This document shows positions 16,586 through 25,909 of a DNA stretch of 64,000 bases, piece by piece. Each line of letters begins with the position of its first letter. Within the stretch, counting starts at the first letter, position 1. Source of the stretch: Changshengia sp963803165 (GTDB lineage: Bacteria > Chloroflexota > Dormibacteria > Aeolococcales > Aeolococcaceae). The translations under genes and the position numbers were made by a program. The stretch is from NCBI GenBank assembly GCA_963803165.1, contig CAWDLK010000001.1, forward strand, positions 310,001 to 374,000, given 5' to 3'. A model generated the notes under the pieces. The model was not told the DNA's origin and searched no databases. It worked only from the letters and a program-made list of their open reading frames with translations.

Positions 16586-18220
16586 CTACGGCGGCGAGAG
16601 CCAGACGAGGATGTTCCCGGGCCAGACCATGATCGTGGTGCCGGCCACGGTGGCGGTCTCGGCGGGCCGGCCCAGCACCCTCACGACGGCGTCCCGGTCG
16701 CCGGCGTCACCGGCGGGCAGGAGGACGAAGCTGGCGCTATCCCGGCCGGGGTCGTACCAGGAGGCCGTGGAGTGCCAGAGATAGGGGGAGACGGAGCGCG
16801 GCCCGGTGACGATCGAGCGCACCGCGACCGCCCCATGGGTGCTCAGCGTCACCACGTTGGCGTCCCAGTAGGTGCCGAGGCCGTGCGCCGCCCCGTGCGC
16901 CTCGAGGTACGCGGTCACGGGCGCCAGAGGCGGCGCGGCGGGCTGGACGGTGGCCGCGCCGGCGGCGAAGACGCCGGCGTAGGCGGCGCCGAGGGCCAGC
17001 AGCCCCAGCCCGAGGCGGGGCCGGAGCGCCAGCAGCCTCGGCACCCCCTCGCGCCCGGCCAGGACGGCCCCGAAGCCGAGGAGGGGGACCAGGTAGCGGG
17101 CGGAGGTCAGGTTGGTCGCCTGCTGGCCGACCAGGTAGGCCCCGGCGTCGAGGAGCATGCCCAGGGCCAGGACCCGCGAGACGGCATCGAGGGCGACCCA
17201 GCGCCGGGGCCGGAGCAGGTAGGCGAGCACCGCAACGACCAGGGCCAGCCCGCAGAGGTGGAGGAGGCTGGAGGCCACGGCCGCTCCCCCGGACTGGTCG
17301 AGGAAGTCCGCCCCGAAGACGCTGAGCAGGGCCCGCCCGCCCTCGGAGAGGTTGTGGCTCAGGGAGGAGACCAGGGGTGGCAGCCCGTACCCCCCGCCGA
17401 GCAGGGGCGCGGCGGTGAAGCCTCCCAGGCGGCGGATCCCCCACCAGCCGAGCGGAGCCAGCACCGCCGAGGAGAAGCCCACTCCGACCAGGGTCGCGTC
17501 CCAGCGCACGCCGCCGCGCCGCCCCGCGACCAGGTCGAGCGCCCCGGCCGCCGCGATGGCCCCCCCGCCGACCACGGCGGCGAGGGGATCGCCGGCGCTC
17601 GCCGCCGCCAGCGCCACCCAGGTGACGCCCAGCCACGCCGGTGCTCGCTCGGCGCGCTGGAGGGCCAGCCAGGCGACCAGGAGGAGCACCAGGCTGCCGG
17701 CGTGGTCGCTCCCGGCCGGCAGCATCGCCCCCGAGGGGAAGACGTTGCCGGCACCGGGGACGAGCAGGGCCTGGGAGGTGAGCAGCGCACCGGTCACCAG
17801 CATCGCCGTGGCGCGGCAGAGGCCGCGCTGCCGGCCGCCGGCCAGCCAGACGGCGGCCAGGACGACCGCGGCCCCCAGCAGCCCGGTGACCTCGTACACG
17901 ACTTGGGGGGTGAAGCCCTGGACCCACTCCAGGAGCGCCAGGAGAGGAAGCTTGCTGGTGACGAAGCTGTCCGAGGGGAGCGTCCAGCCGCTGAGCAGGA
18001 GGTTGCCGTGGCCCATGGCATAGCCCTCGAGCACCGAGCTCGCCTGGTCGGAGTTGAGCGGGACCTGCTGGCTGAGACGCCCGATCGCCACGGCGAGCAG
18101 GAGACCGAGGGCCACCGAGCCGGTGCCGGCCGCTCCCCGGCGCGTCCAGCGGCGGCGGGCGAGGGGACCAACGTCCGAGGCGGGCTTCCCCGAAGCGCGG
18201 TCAGGGGGGATCGGCTCCAC
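16586..18220 (-). CDS. Polytopic membrane protein, GT-C-like
   Basis: 544 residues from the GTG at 18220, with a TACACT box eight bases upstream. One N-terminal helix is followed by an extracytoplasmic loop with acidic residues (PLNSDQASSVLEGYAM), then about ten further helices and a C-terminal extracytoplasmic domain. This arrangement resembles GT39 and YfhO-like membrane glycosyltransferases. No DxD is obvious in the first loop. It lies 36 bp after the desulfurase promoter region and is divergent from the small gene at 18324. Function beyond 'probable lipid-linked sugar transferase' cannot be assigned. Confidence 0.65.
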   Translation of the reverse strand: MEPIPPDRASGKPASDVGPLARRRWTRRGAAGTGSVALGLLLAVAIGRLSQQVPLNSDQASSVLEGYAMGHGNLLLSGWTLPSDSFVTSKLPLLALLEWVQGFTPQVVYEVTGLLGAAVVLAAVWLAGGRQRGLCRATAMLVTGALLTSQALLVPGAGNVFPSGAMLPAGSDHAGSLVLLLVAWLALQRAERAPAWLGVTWVALAAASAGDPLAAVVGGGAIAAAGALDLVAGRRGGVRWDATLVGVGFSSAVLAPLGWWGIRRLGGFTAAPLLGGGYGLPPLVSSLSHNLSEGGRALLSVFGADFLDQSGGAAVASSLLHLCGLALVVAVLAYLLRPRRWVALDAVSRVLALGMLLDAGAYLVGQQATNLTSARYLVPLLGFGAVLAGREGVPRLLALRPRLGLGLLALGAAYAGVFAAGAATVQPAAPPLAPVTAYLEAHGAAHGLGTYWDANVVTLSTHGAVAVRSIVTGPRSVSPYLWHSTASWYDPGRDSASFVLLPAGDAGDRDAVVRVLGRPAETATVAGTTIMVWPGNILVWLSPP

Positions 18221-18323
18221 GCCGGGGCAGTGTATTGGCTGGGGCGCGGGTCCAGATCGCGCCGAGCTTCGCTATCATTCACCGTCCGCTTCGCGGCCGC
18301 GCCGCGGGCGGAGGGGAGATGAG

Positions 18324-18761
18324 ATGACCTTCATCCACGTGGCACCCGCCCGCGACCTGGGCTGGAACAAGGACGCCGCGGTGCGAGCGTCGCAGACCAC
18401 CCGGCTGTCCGGCCTGCTCAGCCGCCTGCTCAGCGATCTCTCCCGGCTCGACACCCCTCATCAGCCCCGCCTCGACTACCTCGACCGGGCGGCGCTCGAC
18501 GCGGTCCGCAGCGACCCCGAGACCTATCACCTGATCGGCCGGGCGGCCTCCTCGCTGGAGGACGGCGGCGACCGCTGCATCACCGCCGCCTACTGGCACG
18601 AGGAGGGTGGCGACGAGGTCGACGTCGAGCTGGAGGTCGCCGACGACGAGGTGGTCTGGGGCCCGGCACTGGCACCGGTGCCCGCGGGACCGCTGAGCCA
18701 TCACCTGAGCGCGACCGTGGACTGCCGCGAGGGCCGGATCGAGCGCCTCGGGCTGGGGTAG
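18324..18761 (+). CDS. Hypothetical protein, 145 residues
   Basis: I do not recognise a family. The ATG at 18324 has GGAGGGGAG seven bases upstream, and a TATCAT box lies at 18273-18278. The product is soluble and acidic: helical in the first half (RLSGLLSRLLSDLSRL, DAVRSDPETYHLI) and beta-rich in the second half with many Asp and Glu (EEGGDEVDVELEVADDEVVWG). No signal peptide, membrane segment or cysteine pair was seen. Single gene, divergent from the membrane protein on its left. Confidence 0.6.
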   Translation: MTFIHVAPARDLGWNKDAAVRASQTTRLSGLLSRLLSDLSRLDTPHQPRLDYLDRAALDAVRSDPETYHLIGRAASSLEDGGDRCITAAYWHEEGGDEVDVELEVADDEVVWGPALAPVPAGPLSHHLSATVDCREGRIERLGLG

Positions 18762-18864
18762 GCCACGCCAGGCTGACCCCACCAACTCGGCGCATCGGGG
18801 AGAGATCGCGGTGATGCGACGCGGACGCGGCCCCGGGGTCCAGGTGGGCGCGGGGCCACCCAGC

Positions 18865-18876
18865 TAGACTCGGCGC
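18865..18876 (+). promoter_or_regulatory. Leaderless promoter of the sedolisin gene
   Basis: TAGACT (18865-18870), six bases, then the GTG start at 18877. There is no Shine-Dalgarno. Confidence 0.6.
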
Positions 18877-21800
18877 GTGTCGCCAAATGGGGCAATCAAG
18901 ATCACGAATAGGACAGCGGTACGGGGGGTCGCACTGGCCCTTTCGGCCGCCTGCATGTCTCTCGGATTAGCACCGGTCGCTGCTTCTGGGGGCGCACCGT
19001 CCGTCCGGCCAGCGCAGCTGGCTCCGGGGATCGCCCCCATCGGGGCGACGCCTCTCGGCCCTGTCACCGGCTCCCAGAGCGTCGATCTCGTCGTGGTGCT
19101 GCCCCCGTCAAACCAGGGCGAGCTGCAGACGCTCCTCGATGACCTGTACGACCCGCAATCCCCGCAGTACCACCACTGGCTCCAACCGGGGCAATTCCTC
19201 GCCGAGTTTGGACCGTCTCCAGCCGGCGTGTCAGCCGTCCGGTCGTGGCTGCACGGGGCTGGACTTGGCTCCGCCTCTCCCTCGGGGTTCACCGTTGACG
19301 TCGCCGCCCCGGCGAGCGTGGTCTCGACAGCCCTCGGGACGCCCCTCGAGCAGTATCGGTCCGCGTCGGGGAACCTGGGGTACCTCGCCGAGCAGGCGCC
19401 CCTGGTCCCTCAGTCGCTGGCCGGGGGGGAGATCTCAGCCGTCCTCGGTCTCAACACTCTGGCCCAGTTGCAGCCTCTCGGCGATGCGGCCCCAGATCCC
19501 ACCTCGGAAGGGGGCCCGTCGGTCAGCGCTGACGCCGACGGGTTGACCCCGTGCGATCAGGCGGTGGCGGAGGCGAACGGGGAGTACTACACGCTGGATC
19601 AGCTCGGAGCCGCGTACGGCATCGACTCGCTGCTGGGTGACGGCCAGAAGGGCAGCGGGCAGACGCTTGGCCTCTACGAGCTCGCGCCTCACTCCTCAAG
19701 CGACGTGGGGGCGTACGAGACGTGTTTCGGTCTCAGCAACGCGGTGACGACCGCGCCGGTCGACGGTGGCGGGAGCGTGGACCAGGGTGGGACGGACGAA
19801 GCGGATCTCGACATCGAGCAGGCCGCCACCCAGGCCCCCGGCGCCGCGATCGTCTCGTACGAGGGACCCAACACCACCACCGGTATCTACGACACGTGGA
19901 AGGCGATCGTGACCGCGGACGCCGCGCAGGTCGTCTCGACGAGCTGGGGCGAATGCGAGGCGGATGCCGAGAGCGACGGCGATCTCTCCTCGCTGCCGAC
20001 CCTCTTCGCGCAGGCCGCCACCCAGGGGCAGACGGTGCTGGCCGCCGCCGGCGACTCCGGTTCGGAAGGGTGCTATGCGGCGCACCCTGCGAACACGACC
20101 TTGGAGACCGACTACCCCGCCTCCGACGGGGAGGTGACCGCGATCGGCGGGACCGACCTCTTCGCGTCGGACGAGGTGGCGTGGACAGACGGCGGTGGCG
20201 GGCTGTCGCGTTACGTCGCAAGGCCGACGTGGCAGCCCAACATCGCGGCCTGGACATCCCCCTACCCTGCGTGCGGCGAGTACTGCCGCGAGGTGCCCGA
20301 CCTCTCGGCCAATGCCGGCGTCGGCATGGTCGCCTATTACGGAGGCAGTTGGGAGGTCGGAGGCGGGACGAGCTTCGCCGCGCCCCTGGTGGCCGGCCTC
20401 GTAGCGGACCGCAACGAGGGCTGCACGGAATCCACCGGCTGGTGGACCCAGGCGCTGTACACGCTCGCCTCGGAGGGCGCCTACGGCACTGCGCTCACCG
20501 ACATCACGAGTGGCGACACCGACGTGACCGGGTCGAATGGAGGCAAGTGGCAGGCGTCGTCCGGATACGACCTCGCCACCGGACTCGGAACCCCCCTGGC
20601 CGCCGGCCTGTCATGCCCCGAGATCACCGCGATCCAGCCGGCCACTGCCCTCCCCGGGGCGCAGGTGACCCTCTCCGGCCTGGGCCTCGAACACGCTACG
20701 ATCTCCTTCGGCGGCACGGTCGCCGAGGTCCTGTCTGCGACTGCCACATCGGCGACTGTGGTCGTCCCGACCGGGACCGGAACAGTCACCGTCGGCGCTT
20801 CAGGTGCGCTGGGCGCCGGCACGCAGAGCTCGTCATTCACCTTCCTGTCCGGCACGGCGTACGCGGCGCTGCAGCCATACCGGATCTGCGACACGCGGGC
20901 GGGGAGCAGCACGGAGTGCAGCGGGCAGGGGCTGAGCCCGGGTGGCACGCTGAACGTGCAGGTCACCGGGGTCACCGGTCCCCAGGGCCAGTCGGTACCC
21001 GCGGATGCCCAGTCGGTGGTGCTCAACGTCACCGCCATCGACGGCTCGGCGGGCACCTTCCTGACCGTCTACCCGGCCGGCTCGGCGGTCCCCAATGCCT
21101 CCAACCTCAACGTCCCCGCCCACCTCAATGAGGCCAACCTGGTGGTGGCCGCCCTGGGCTCGGGTGGCCAGGTCTCCCTCTACAACTCCCAGGGCTCGAT
21201 CAACGTCGCCATCGATGTGGAGGGGTACTTCGCGGCCGCCTCGGGCAGCTCTCCCGCCGGTCTGTTCCATCCCATCGCCCCGCTCCGGATCTGCGATACC
21301 CGCCAGGGTCGCGGCACCGAGTGCTCCGGCGCCTCCACCGACAACCTCCTCGGCCAGGGCCAGTGGACCGGGGTGGTGGTCTCGGGGTGCCCCACCGGCA
21401 GCCCGTCCTGCACCGCCTCGGTCCCCACTGACGGGACCGCCGAGGCGGTGGCCCTCAACCTCACTGCGGTCTACGGCAGCTCGTTCACCTACCTGAGCGT
21501 CGTCCCCCCCAACAGCTCCGACCAGTGTCCCAGCGGGACCCCGGCATTCTCCAACCTCAACCTCAACGCCCACAACAACCTGCCCAACCGGGTGATCGTC
21601 CCACTCGGCCCCGAGCAGGACGTCTGCGTCTACAACTCGCTGGGCTCGATCAACTTCATCCTCGACGTCAACGGCTGGTTCGGCGACGGCAGCGAGACCT
21701 CCCAGGGCGCCTACTTCTTCGCCATCCCCCCCCTGCGCATCTGTGACACGCGCGCCGGGACCGGCACCGAGTGCTCGGGCACCTCCCTCGGTCCGGGCCA

Positions 21801-22107
21801 GAGCCGCACCATCCCGGTGGCCGGGGTGGACGGGCTGCCCACCGCCGGAGGGACCTCCCCGCCGGCGGCGGTGATCGCCAACGTCACCGCGGTCTTCGGC
21901 ACCGCCTCCACCTACTTCACCCTCTACCCCTCCGACGTCTCGCTGCCCAACGCCAGCGACCTCAACGTGGGCTCGGCGCAGAACACCCCCAACCTGGTGA
22001 TCGTGCAGCTGGCCACCACCGGGGCCAACGCCGGCGCCGTCAACCTCTTCAACGACCAGGGCTCCATCAACGCCATCGTCGACGTCGCCGGCTGGTTCGA
22101 GTCCTGA
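18877..22107 (+). CDS. Secreted S53 (sedolisin/kumamolisin) peptidase with three C-terminal surface repeats
   Basis: 1076 residues. A signal peptide (residues 10-37) is followed by the activation propeptide (to about 220) and then the S53 catalytic domain. The triad is E308 and D312 (DEADLDIEQ) with S499 in GGGTSFAAP, plus the oxyanion D393 in AAGDSG. Near the end, GYDLATGLGTPLA matches the S53 calcium-site region. S53 enzymes are acid-active serine-carboxyl peptidases. An IPT-like piece (about 585-660) leads to three beta repeats, each starting LRICDTRxGxxTECSG (about 669, 802 and 953) and ending in DVEGYF, DVNGWF or DVAGWF; such repeats are common on actinobacterial surface proteins. From residue about 711 onward the DNA is nearly identical to the gene at 28871 on the other strand. 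Confidence 0.9.
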   Translation: MSPNGAIKITNRTAVRGVALALSAACMSLGLAPVAASGGAPSVRPAQLAPGIAPIGATPLGPVTGSQSVDLVVVLPPSNQGELQTLLDDLYDPQSPQYHHWLQPGQFLAEFGPSPAGVSAVRSWLHGAGLGSASPSGFTVDVAAPASVVSTALGTPLEQYRSASGNLGYLAEQAPLVPQSLAGGEISAVLGLNTLAQLQPLGDAAPDPTSEGGPSVSADADGLTPCDQAVAEANGEYYTLDQLGAAYGIDSLLGDGQKGSGQTLGLYELAPHSSSDVGAYETCFGLSNAVTTAPVDGGGSVDQGGTDEADLDIEQAATQAPGAAIVSYEGPNTTTGIYDTWKAIVTADAAQVVSTSWGECEADAESDGDLSSLPTLFAQAATQGQTVLAAAGDSGSEGCYAAHPANTTLETDYPASDGEVTAIGGTDLFASDEVAWTDGGGGLSRYVARPTWQPNIAAWTSPYPACGEYCREVPDLSANAGVGMVAYYGGSWEVGGGTSFAAPLVAGLVADRNEGCTESTGWWTQALYTLASEGAYGTALTDITSGDTDVTGSNGGKWQASSGYDLATGLGTPLAAGLSCPEITAIQPATALPGAQVTLSGLGLEHATISFGGTVAEVLSATATSATVVVPTGTGTVTVGASGALGAGTQSSSFTFLSGTAYAALQPYRICDTRAGSSTECSGQGLSPGGTLNVQVTGVTGPQGQSVPADAQSVVLNVTAIDGSAGTFLTVYPAGSAVPNASNLNVPAHLNEANLVVAALGSGGQVSLYNSQGSINVAIDVEGYFAAASGSSPAGLFHPIAPLRICDTRQGRGTECSGASTDNLLGQGQWTGVVVSGCPTGSPSCTASVPTDGTAEAVALNLTAVYGSSFTYLSVVPPNSSDQCPSGTPAFSNLNLNAHNNLPNRVIVPLGPEQDVCVYNSLGSINFILDVNGWFGDGSETSQGAYFFAIPPLRICDTRAGTGTECSGTSLGPGQSRTIPVAGVDGLPTAGGTSPPAAVIANVTAVFGTASTYFTLYPSDVSLPNASDLNVGSAQNTPNLVIVQLATTGANAGAVNLFNDQGSINAIVDVAGWFES
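21008..22104 (+). repeat. Inverted repeat, left copy (about 1.1 kb)
   Basis: This copy encodes the last 2.6 surface repeats of the sedolisin. It matches the reverse complement of 28874-29972 almost base for base; I count about ten differences by eye, such as the codons giving G/R, N/D, A/V, S/T and V/I changes. The match stops close to both stop codons. Confidence 0.9.
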
Positions 22108-22162
22108 TGCCGCATAGCAGACGAGCAGCGGACGTCATGCGCGACGGTAGAATCGGGCGCTT

Positions 22163-25100
22163 GTGAAGGTCACCGAGAAGCGGCTTCGTTCGAGTCGATG
22201 GCTGCTCGGCCATGGGATCGAGGTGGGAGCCCTCAACAACCCCCTGCCCCTCCCCGATGGCGTGCAGGTGAGCTACGTGGACAGGCTGTCGATCGATGAT
22301 CTGCGCCGGCATCACCCGGAGCTCGCGGACGACACTCTCGCACCGGTGGACATCATCTGCGACGCCGAGGACCTCTCCCCAATCCCCGGCGAGTCGCAGG
22401 ATTTCGTCGTCGCCAACCACCTCCTGGAGTTCCTGGAGGACCCTCGCCGCGGGCTGATCGAGATGGCGCGGGTGTTGCGACCCGGGGGCGTCCTTCATGT
22501 GGCGCTGTCCGAGCCCCGGCTCAGCTCGGACCACGAAGCCGGGACGAGGAGCACTGGAGATGCTCTCGAGAAAGCCGCAGGTGCGACCGATCTCGCCTCC
22601 GACAGCAGCCGCACCAGCCCCCACGAGTGGCGACCTGAGGGCTTCCTCGAGATGATCTCGGGGATCCGCCGAGAGGTGGGCGTCACCCTCGAGCTCCTCG
22701 AGTTCAGCGCCTGCCATCCCGGGCTCGATGACGAGTGCATCTTCGTCTTCGCCAAGGGTGACCTTGCGGTCGGACCCCCGCGGGACGACCCAGCGACGGT
22801 TCAGCGTGATCAACTCCGCAGCGAGGTGGCCCGTCTCCAGCCGCTGCTGTCCCGAACCACGCGGCAGCTCGCGGAGGCTGAGGGCCTCATCGCCGCCATC
22901 CAGGGTGCCATCGCCTTCCGCGCTGCCGACGCAGCGAGCCGGGTGGCAAAGCGGTTGCTCCCCGCTGATACTCGGCGTCGCGCCGCGCTCATGCGGATCG
23001 TCCGTCGGCCGATGAGGCGGTCGCCAGACGCCCTGGGCGAGCCTGGCGGTCCGGAGGTCGCTCTGCAACGCGTGGCGGCTCAGGGTGCCACCGGCGTGCA
23101 GCGCGTTGTCGCGGTCATCCAGCCCCGGCGGGGCGGTGATGCGAAAGCGACGCTGCGGTCGCTGAGAAGGCAATCGTGGGAGGAGTGGCGGGCGATCCTC
23201 CTCGACGTGTCGCTCTCATCGGATCGGGATGCGGACACCGCCGCCGAGACGCGTGTCCGGCGCCATCGCGGGGCCGACGTCGCGGCCATCAACACGGTGC
23301 TCGCCGAGCTGCCCGGGGAAGCGATGGTCATTCTCCTGACGGCGGGGGACACCCTGGCTCCCGGCTGCCTCTACGAGATCGCGGCATGTGCGCGGCGCGA
23401 CCCCCTCGTGGAGCTCGTCAGTTGGGATGACGAGGCCCCCGCCGGGCCGCCCCTCGGGCGTGCACTCCGCCTGCGCCCCTCGTGGTCGCCGGAGACGCTG
23501 TTCTCGGCCGACTATCTGGACGGCTGCTTTGCGATCCGGGCCTCCTGCGCCCAGCAGGTGGGGGGCGTCCGCCCCGAGGCGGGCACGGCCCTCTTCTGGG
23601 ACCTGCTCATGCGCTGCAATCTCGCCGACGATCGCGTGACCCATATTCCGAAGGTGCTCAGCCGCCGCGCGCACCGCTCCGCGCCATCGCTCCACGACGC
23701 GATCGACGTTGTCGACCGGACGCTTCGGCGCCGCGGTTGGCCGGCGTCGGCCCGGTGGAACGGCGACGCCGTACGTATCGTTTGGGACCTGCCTTCCTGG
23801 CCACGCGTCACCGTGGTGATCCCGACCCGCCACAACCGGGGGTTCGTCGGCCCTCTCCTCGACGGACTGGAGCGGGCAGACTACCCGGACCTCGAGGTGG
23901 TGATCGTCGACAACGGCCCCCGGACCCCGGACAACGAGCACTGGTACGAGGAGCGGCCGACGCGCCCCACAGTCATCTGGTGGGACCGACCCTTCAACTA
24001 CTCGGCGGTGAACAACGCAGGATCCAGAGTCGCCACCGGTTCTGTCCTGCTCTTCCTCAACGACGACATCCGGGTGGGATCGGACCCCGGCTGGCTCAAG
24101 GAGCTGGTCGGGTGGACCGCGGTGGACGAGGTGGGCTGCGTGGGCATGCAGCTGCTCGACCCCCGCGGCCGGATCCAGCACGGTGGAGTGATCCTCGGTC
24201 TCACCGGATTTGCCGGCCACCTCTTCGCAGGGATGCGGCCCCAGTCCATGACACTTCTCGGATCCACCTCGTGGTACCGAGACGTGCTGGCGGTGACCGC
24301 AGCCTGCGTCGTAGTACGGCGCGCCGACTTCGAAGCCGTGGGAGGCTTCGACGAGGCGTTCACCCTCTGTGGGAGCGATGTCGCACTTGGGCTTTCGCTG
24401 CGTCGCCGCGGTCTGCGCAACCTGTGCATCCCCAGCAACGCGCTGACCCATCTCGAGTCGGCGACGCGAGGGACGGCAGTGCCGCGCTTCGACTACTTCG
24501 TGTCGTGGTGGCGCTACCAACGGTGGATTCGTGCCGGGGACCCCTACTTCCACCCCCGACTGTCTCTCCAACGCCCCGCGCCGCGACTTCGCCGGCGAGG
24601 CGAGCCGACAGCGGCCGAGATGATCGGGCCCCACATCGGTCGGCGCCTCACCGTGTGGCATTCCCAGGAAGACCTCGGCCGGGCGGAGGGCCTGGCCCGC
24701 CGCTGCCGGATCGACCCCACCGAGACTGCCGCGGTCGGGGTCCTCCATCGCACCTATGCCTCGGCCGGAGCGCCGCGAACCGTCAACTGGTACATACCGG
24801 GGATCGACAGTCCGTTCTACGGTGGCATCAACACCGCCTTCCGCATCGCCGCCAAGCTGTCGGCCGATCACGAAGTCGAGAATCGCTTCGTGGTCTGCGG
24901 CCAGGGACCCGAGGAGTTCATCCGCTCGGCGATCGGTGCCGCCTTCCCCACACTGGGGACATCGCCCATCTTCATCGCCGAATATGACGAGCAGCTGAGC
25001 GCCGTGCCGGAGGCCGACGCGGCCATCGCGACACTGTGGACTACCGCCTATCAGGTCGCAACGCGTTCGCGGACGCACCGGAACTTCTACCTCGTGCAGG

Positions 25101-25909
25101 ACTTCGAGCCGATGTTCTACCCGGCGGGCACCCTCTACGCCCTCGCCGAGGAGTCCTACCGGCTCGGGCTGTACGGGATCTGCAACACCGAGAACCTGGC
25201 GCGAATCTACCGATCGTACGGCGGGAAGGCGTGGCACTTCACCCCTGCGGTGGATGCCTCCGTGTTCCACGCGCGTGGTCGCGTCGACCGGACTCCGGGC
25301 GCCCCGGTCACCCTCTTCGTCTACGCGCGGCCGGGCCACTGGCGCAACTGCTGGGAGCTCGCGCTGCCTGCCCTCAACGAGCTCAAGGAGCGTCTCGGCG
25401 ATCGCATCCGCATCGTCACCGCGGGCTCCTGGGCGGAGACGGGCACCGGGCTCCCCGCGATGACCCACCTCGGGCTGCTCGACTATGCCGAGACCGGGGA
25501 GCTCTACCGGCACTGCGACATGGGTCTCGTGCTGACGGTCTCCGAGCACCCCTCCTACCTGCCGCTGGAGCTGATGGCGTGTGGAGCGCCCGTTGTGGCC
25601 TTCGACAATCCCGCCGGCGGCTGGCTGCTCCGTGACGGAGCCAACTGCCTGCTCGCCCCGCGGACGGTCGACGGGCTGGTGGACAGGTTGGAGACGATGG
25701 CAGTCGACCTGATGCTTCGAGGCCGGCTGGCCGATCAGGCGCTCGCCGACATCGCGGCGCGCCACTCCGACTGGGATGCGGCCCTCCGCGGACTCCATGA
25801 CTACCTCTCCGATCCCGAAGGCGCGGCGTCGGCCGACAACCTGGGCGCTGAGGCCGGCGGATCCCACCGGGGACGCCGTCCGCCGGCGCCCCTCGTGCGC
25901 CGTGGCTGA
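22163..25909 (+). CDS. Giant multidomain protein: SAM methyltransferase - two GT2 modules - GT4 glycosyltransferase
   Basis: 1248 residues from the GTG at 22163. Parts in order: a class I methyltransferase-like domain (about 1-205; GHGIEVGALNNPLPL and the VANHLLEFLEDP block), a helical linker (about 215-260), a degenerate GT2-type fold (about 310-530), a canonical GT2 domain (about 545-830; VTVVIPTRHN, IVDNGPRTPDN, the metal motif FLNDDIRVG near 631), and a GT-B domain (about 875-1210; WYIPGIDSPFYGGINTAFR, EHPSYLPLELMACGAPVV with the retaining-GT EX7E-like pair). The GT-B part resembles WsaF-type rhamnosyltransferases. It probably builds and caps a surface glycan in several steps at the inner membrane face. 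The stop overlaps the next gene by 8 bp. A TAGAAT box lies nine bases before the start. Confidence 0.8.
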   Translation: MKVTEKRLRSSRWLLGHGIEVGALNNPLPLPDGVQVSYVDRLSIDDLRRHHPELADDTLAPVDIICDAEDLSPIPGESQDFVVANHLLEFLEDPRRGLIEMARVLRPGGVLHVALSEPRLSSDHEAGTRSTGDALEKAAGATDLASDSSRTSPHEWRPEGFLEMISGIRREVGVTLELLEFSACHPGLDDECIFVFAKGDLAVGPPRDDPATVQRDQLRSEVARLQPLLSRTTRQLAEAEGLIAAIQGAIAFRAADAASRVAKRLLPADTRRRAALMRIVRRPMRRSPDALGEPGGPEVALQRVAAQGATGVQRVVAVIQPRRGGDAKATLRSLRRQSWEEWRAILLDVSLSSDRDADTAAETRVRRHRGADVAAINTVLAELPGEAMVILLTAGDTLAPGCLYEIAACARRDPLVELVSWDDEAPAGPPLGRALRLRPSWSPETLFSADYLDGCFAIRASCAQQVGGVRPEAGTALFWDLLMRCNLADDRVTHIPKVLSRRAHRSAPSLHDAIDVVDRTLRRRGWPASARWNGDAVRIVWDLPSWPRVTVVIPTRHNRGFVGPLLDGLERADYPDLEVVIVDNGPRTPDNEHWYEERPTRPTVIWWDRPFNYSAVNNAGSRVATGSVLLFLNDDIRVGSDPGWLKELVGWTAVDEVGCVGMQLLDPRGRIQHGGVILGLTGFAGHLFAGMRPQSMTLLGSTSWYRDVLAVTAACVVVRRADFEAVGGFDEAFTLCGSDVALGLSLRRRGLRNLCIPSNALTHLESATRGTAVPRFDYFVSWWRYQRWIRAGDPYFHPRLSLQRPAPRLRRRGEPTAAEMIGPHIGRRLTVWHSQEDLGRAEGLARRCRIDPTETAAVGVLHRTYASAGAPRTVNWYIPGIDSPFYGGINTAFRIAAKLSADHEVENRFVVCGQGPEEFIRSAIGAAFPTLGTSPIFIAEYDEQLSAVPEADAAIATLWTTAYQVATRSRTHRNFYLVQDFEPMFYPAGTLYALAEESYRLGLYGICNTENLARIYRSYGGKAWHFTPAVDASVFHARGRVDRTPGAPVTLFVYARPGHWRNCWELALPALNELKERLGDRIRIVTAGSWAETGTGLPAMTHLGLLDYAETGELYRHCDMGLVLTVSEHPSYLPLELMACGAPVVAFDNPAGGWLLRDGANCLLAPRTVDGLVDRLETMAVDLMLRGRLADQALADIAARHSDWDAALRGLHDYLSDPEGAASADNLGAEAGGSHRGRRPPAPLVRRG

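Noticed and set aside
16772..18322. 516-codon plus-strand frame opposite a membrane protein
   Set aside because: Gln/Gly/Arg-rich shadow; the minus strand encodes clear membrane helices.
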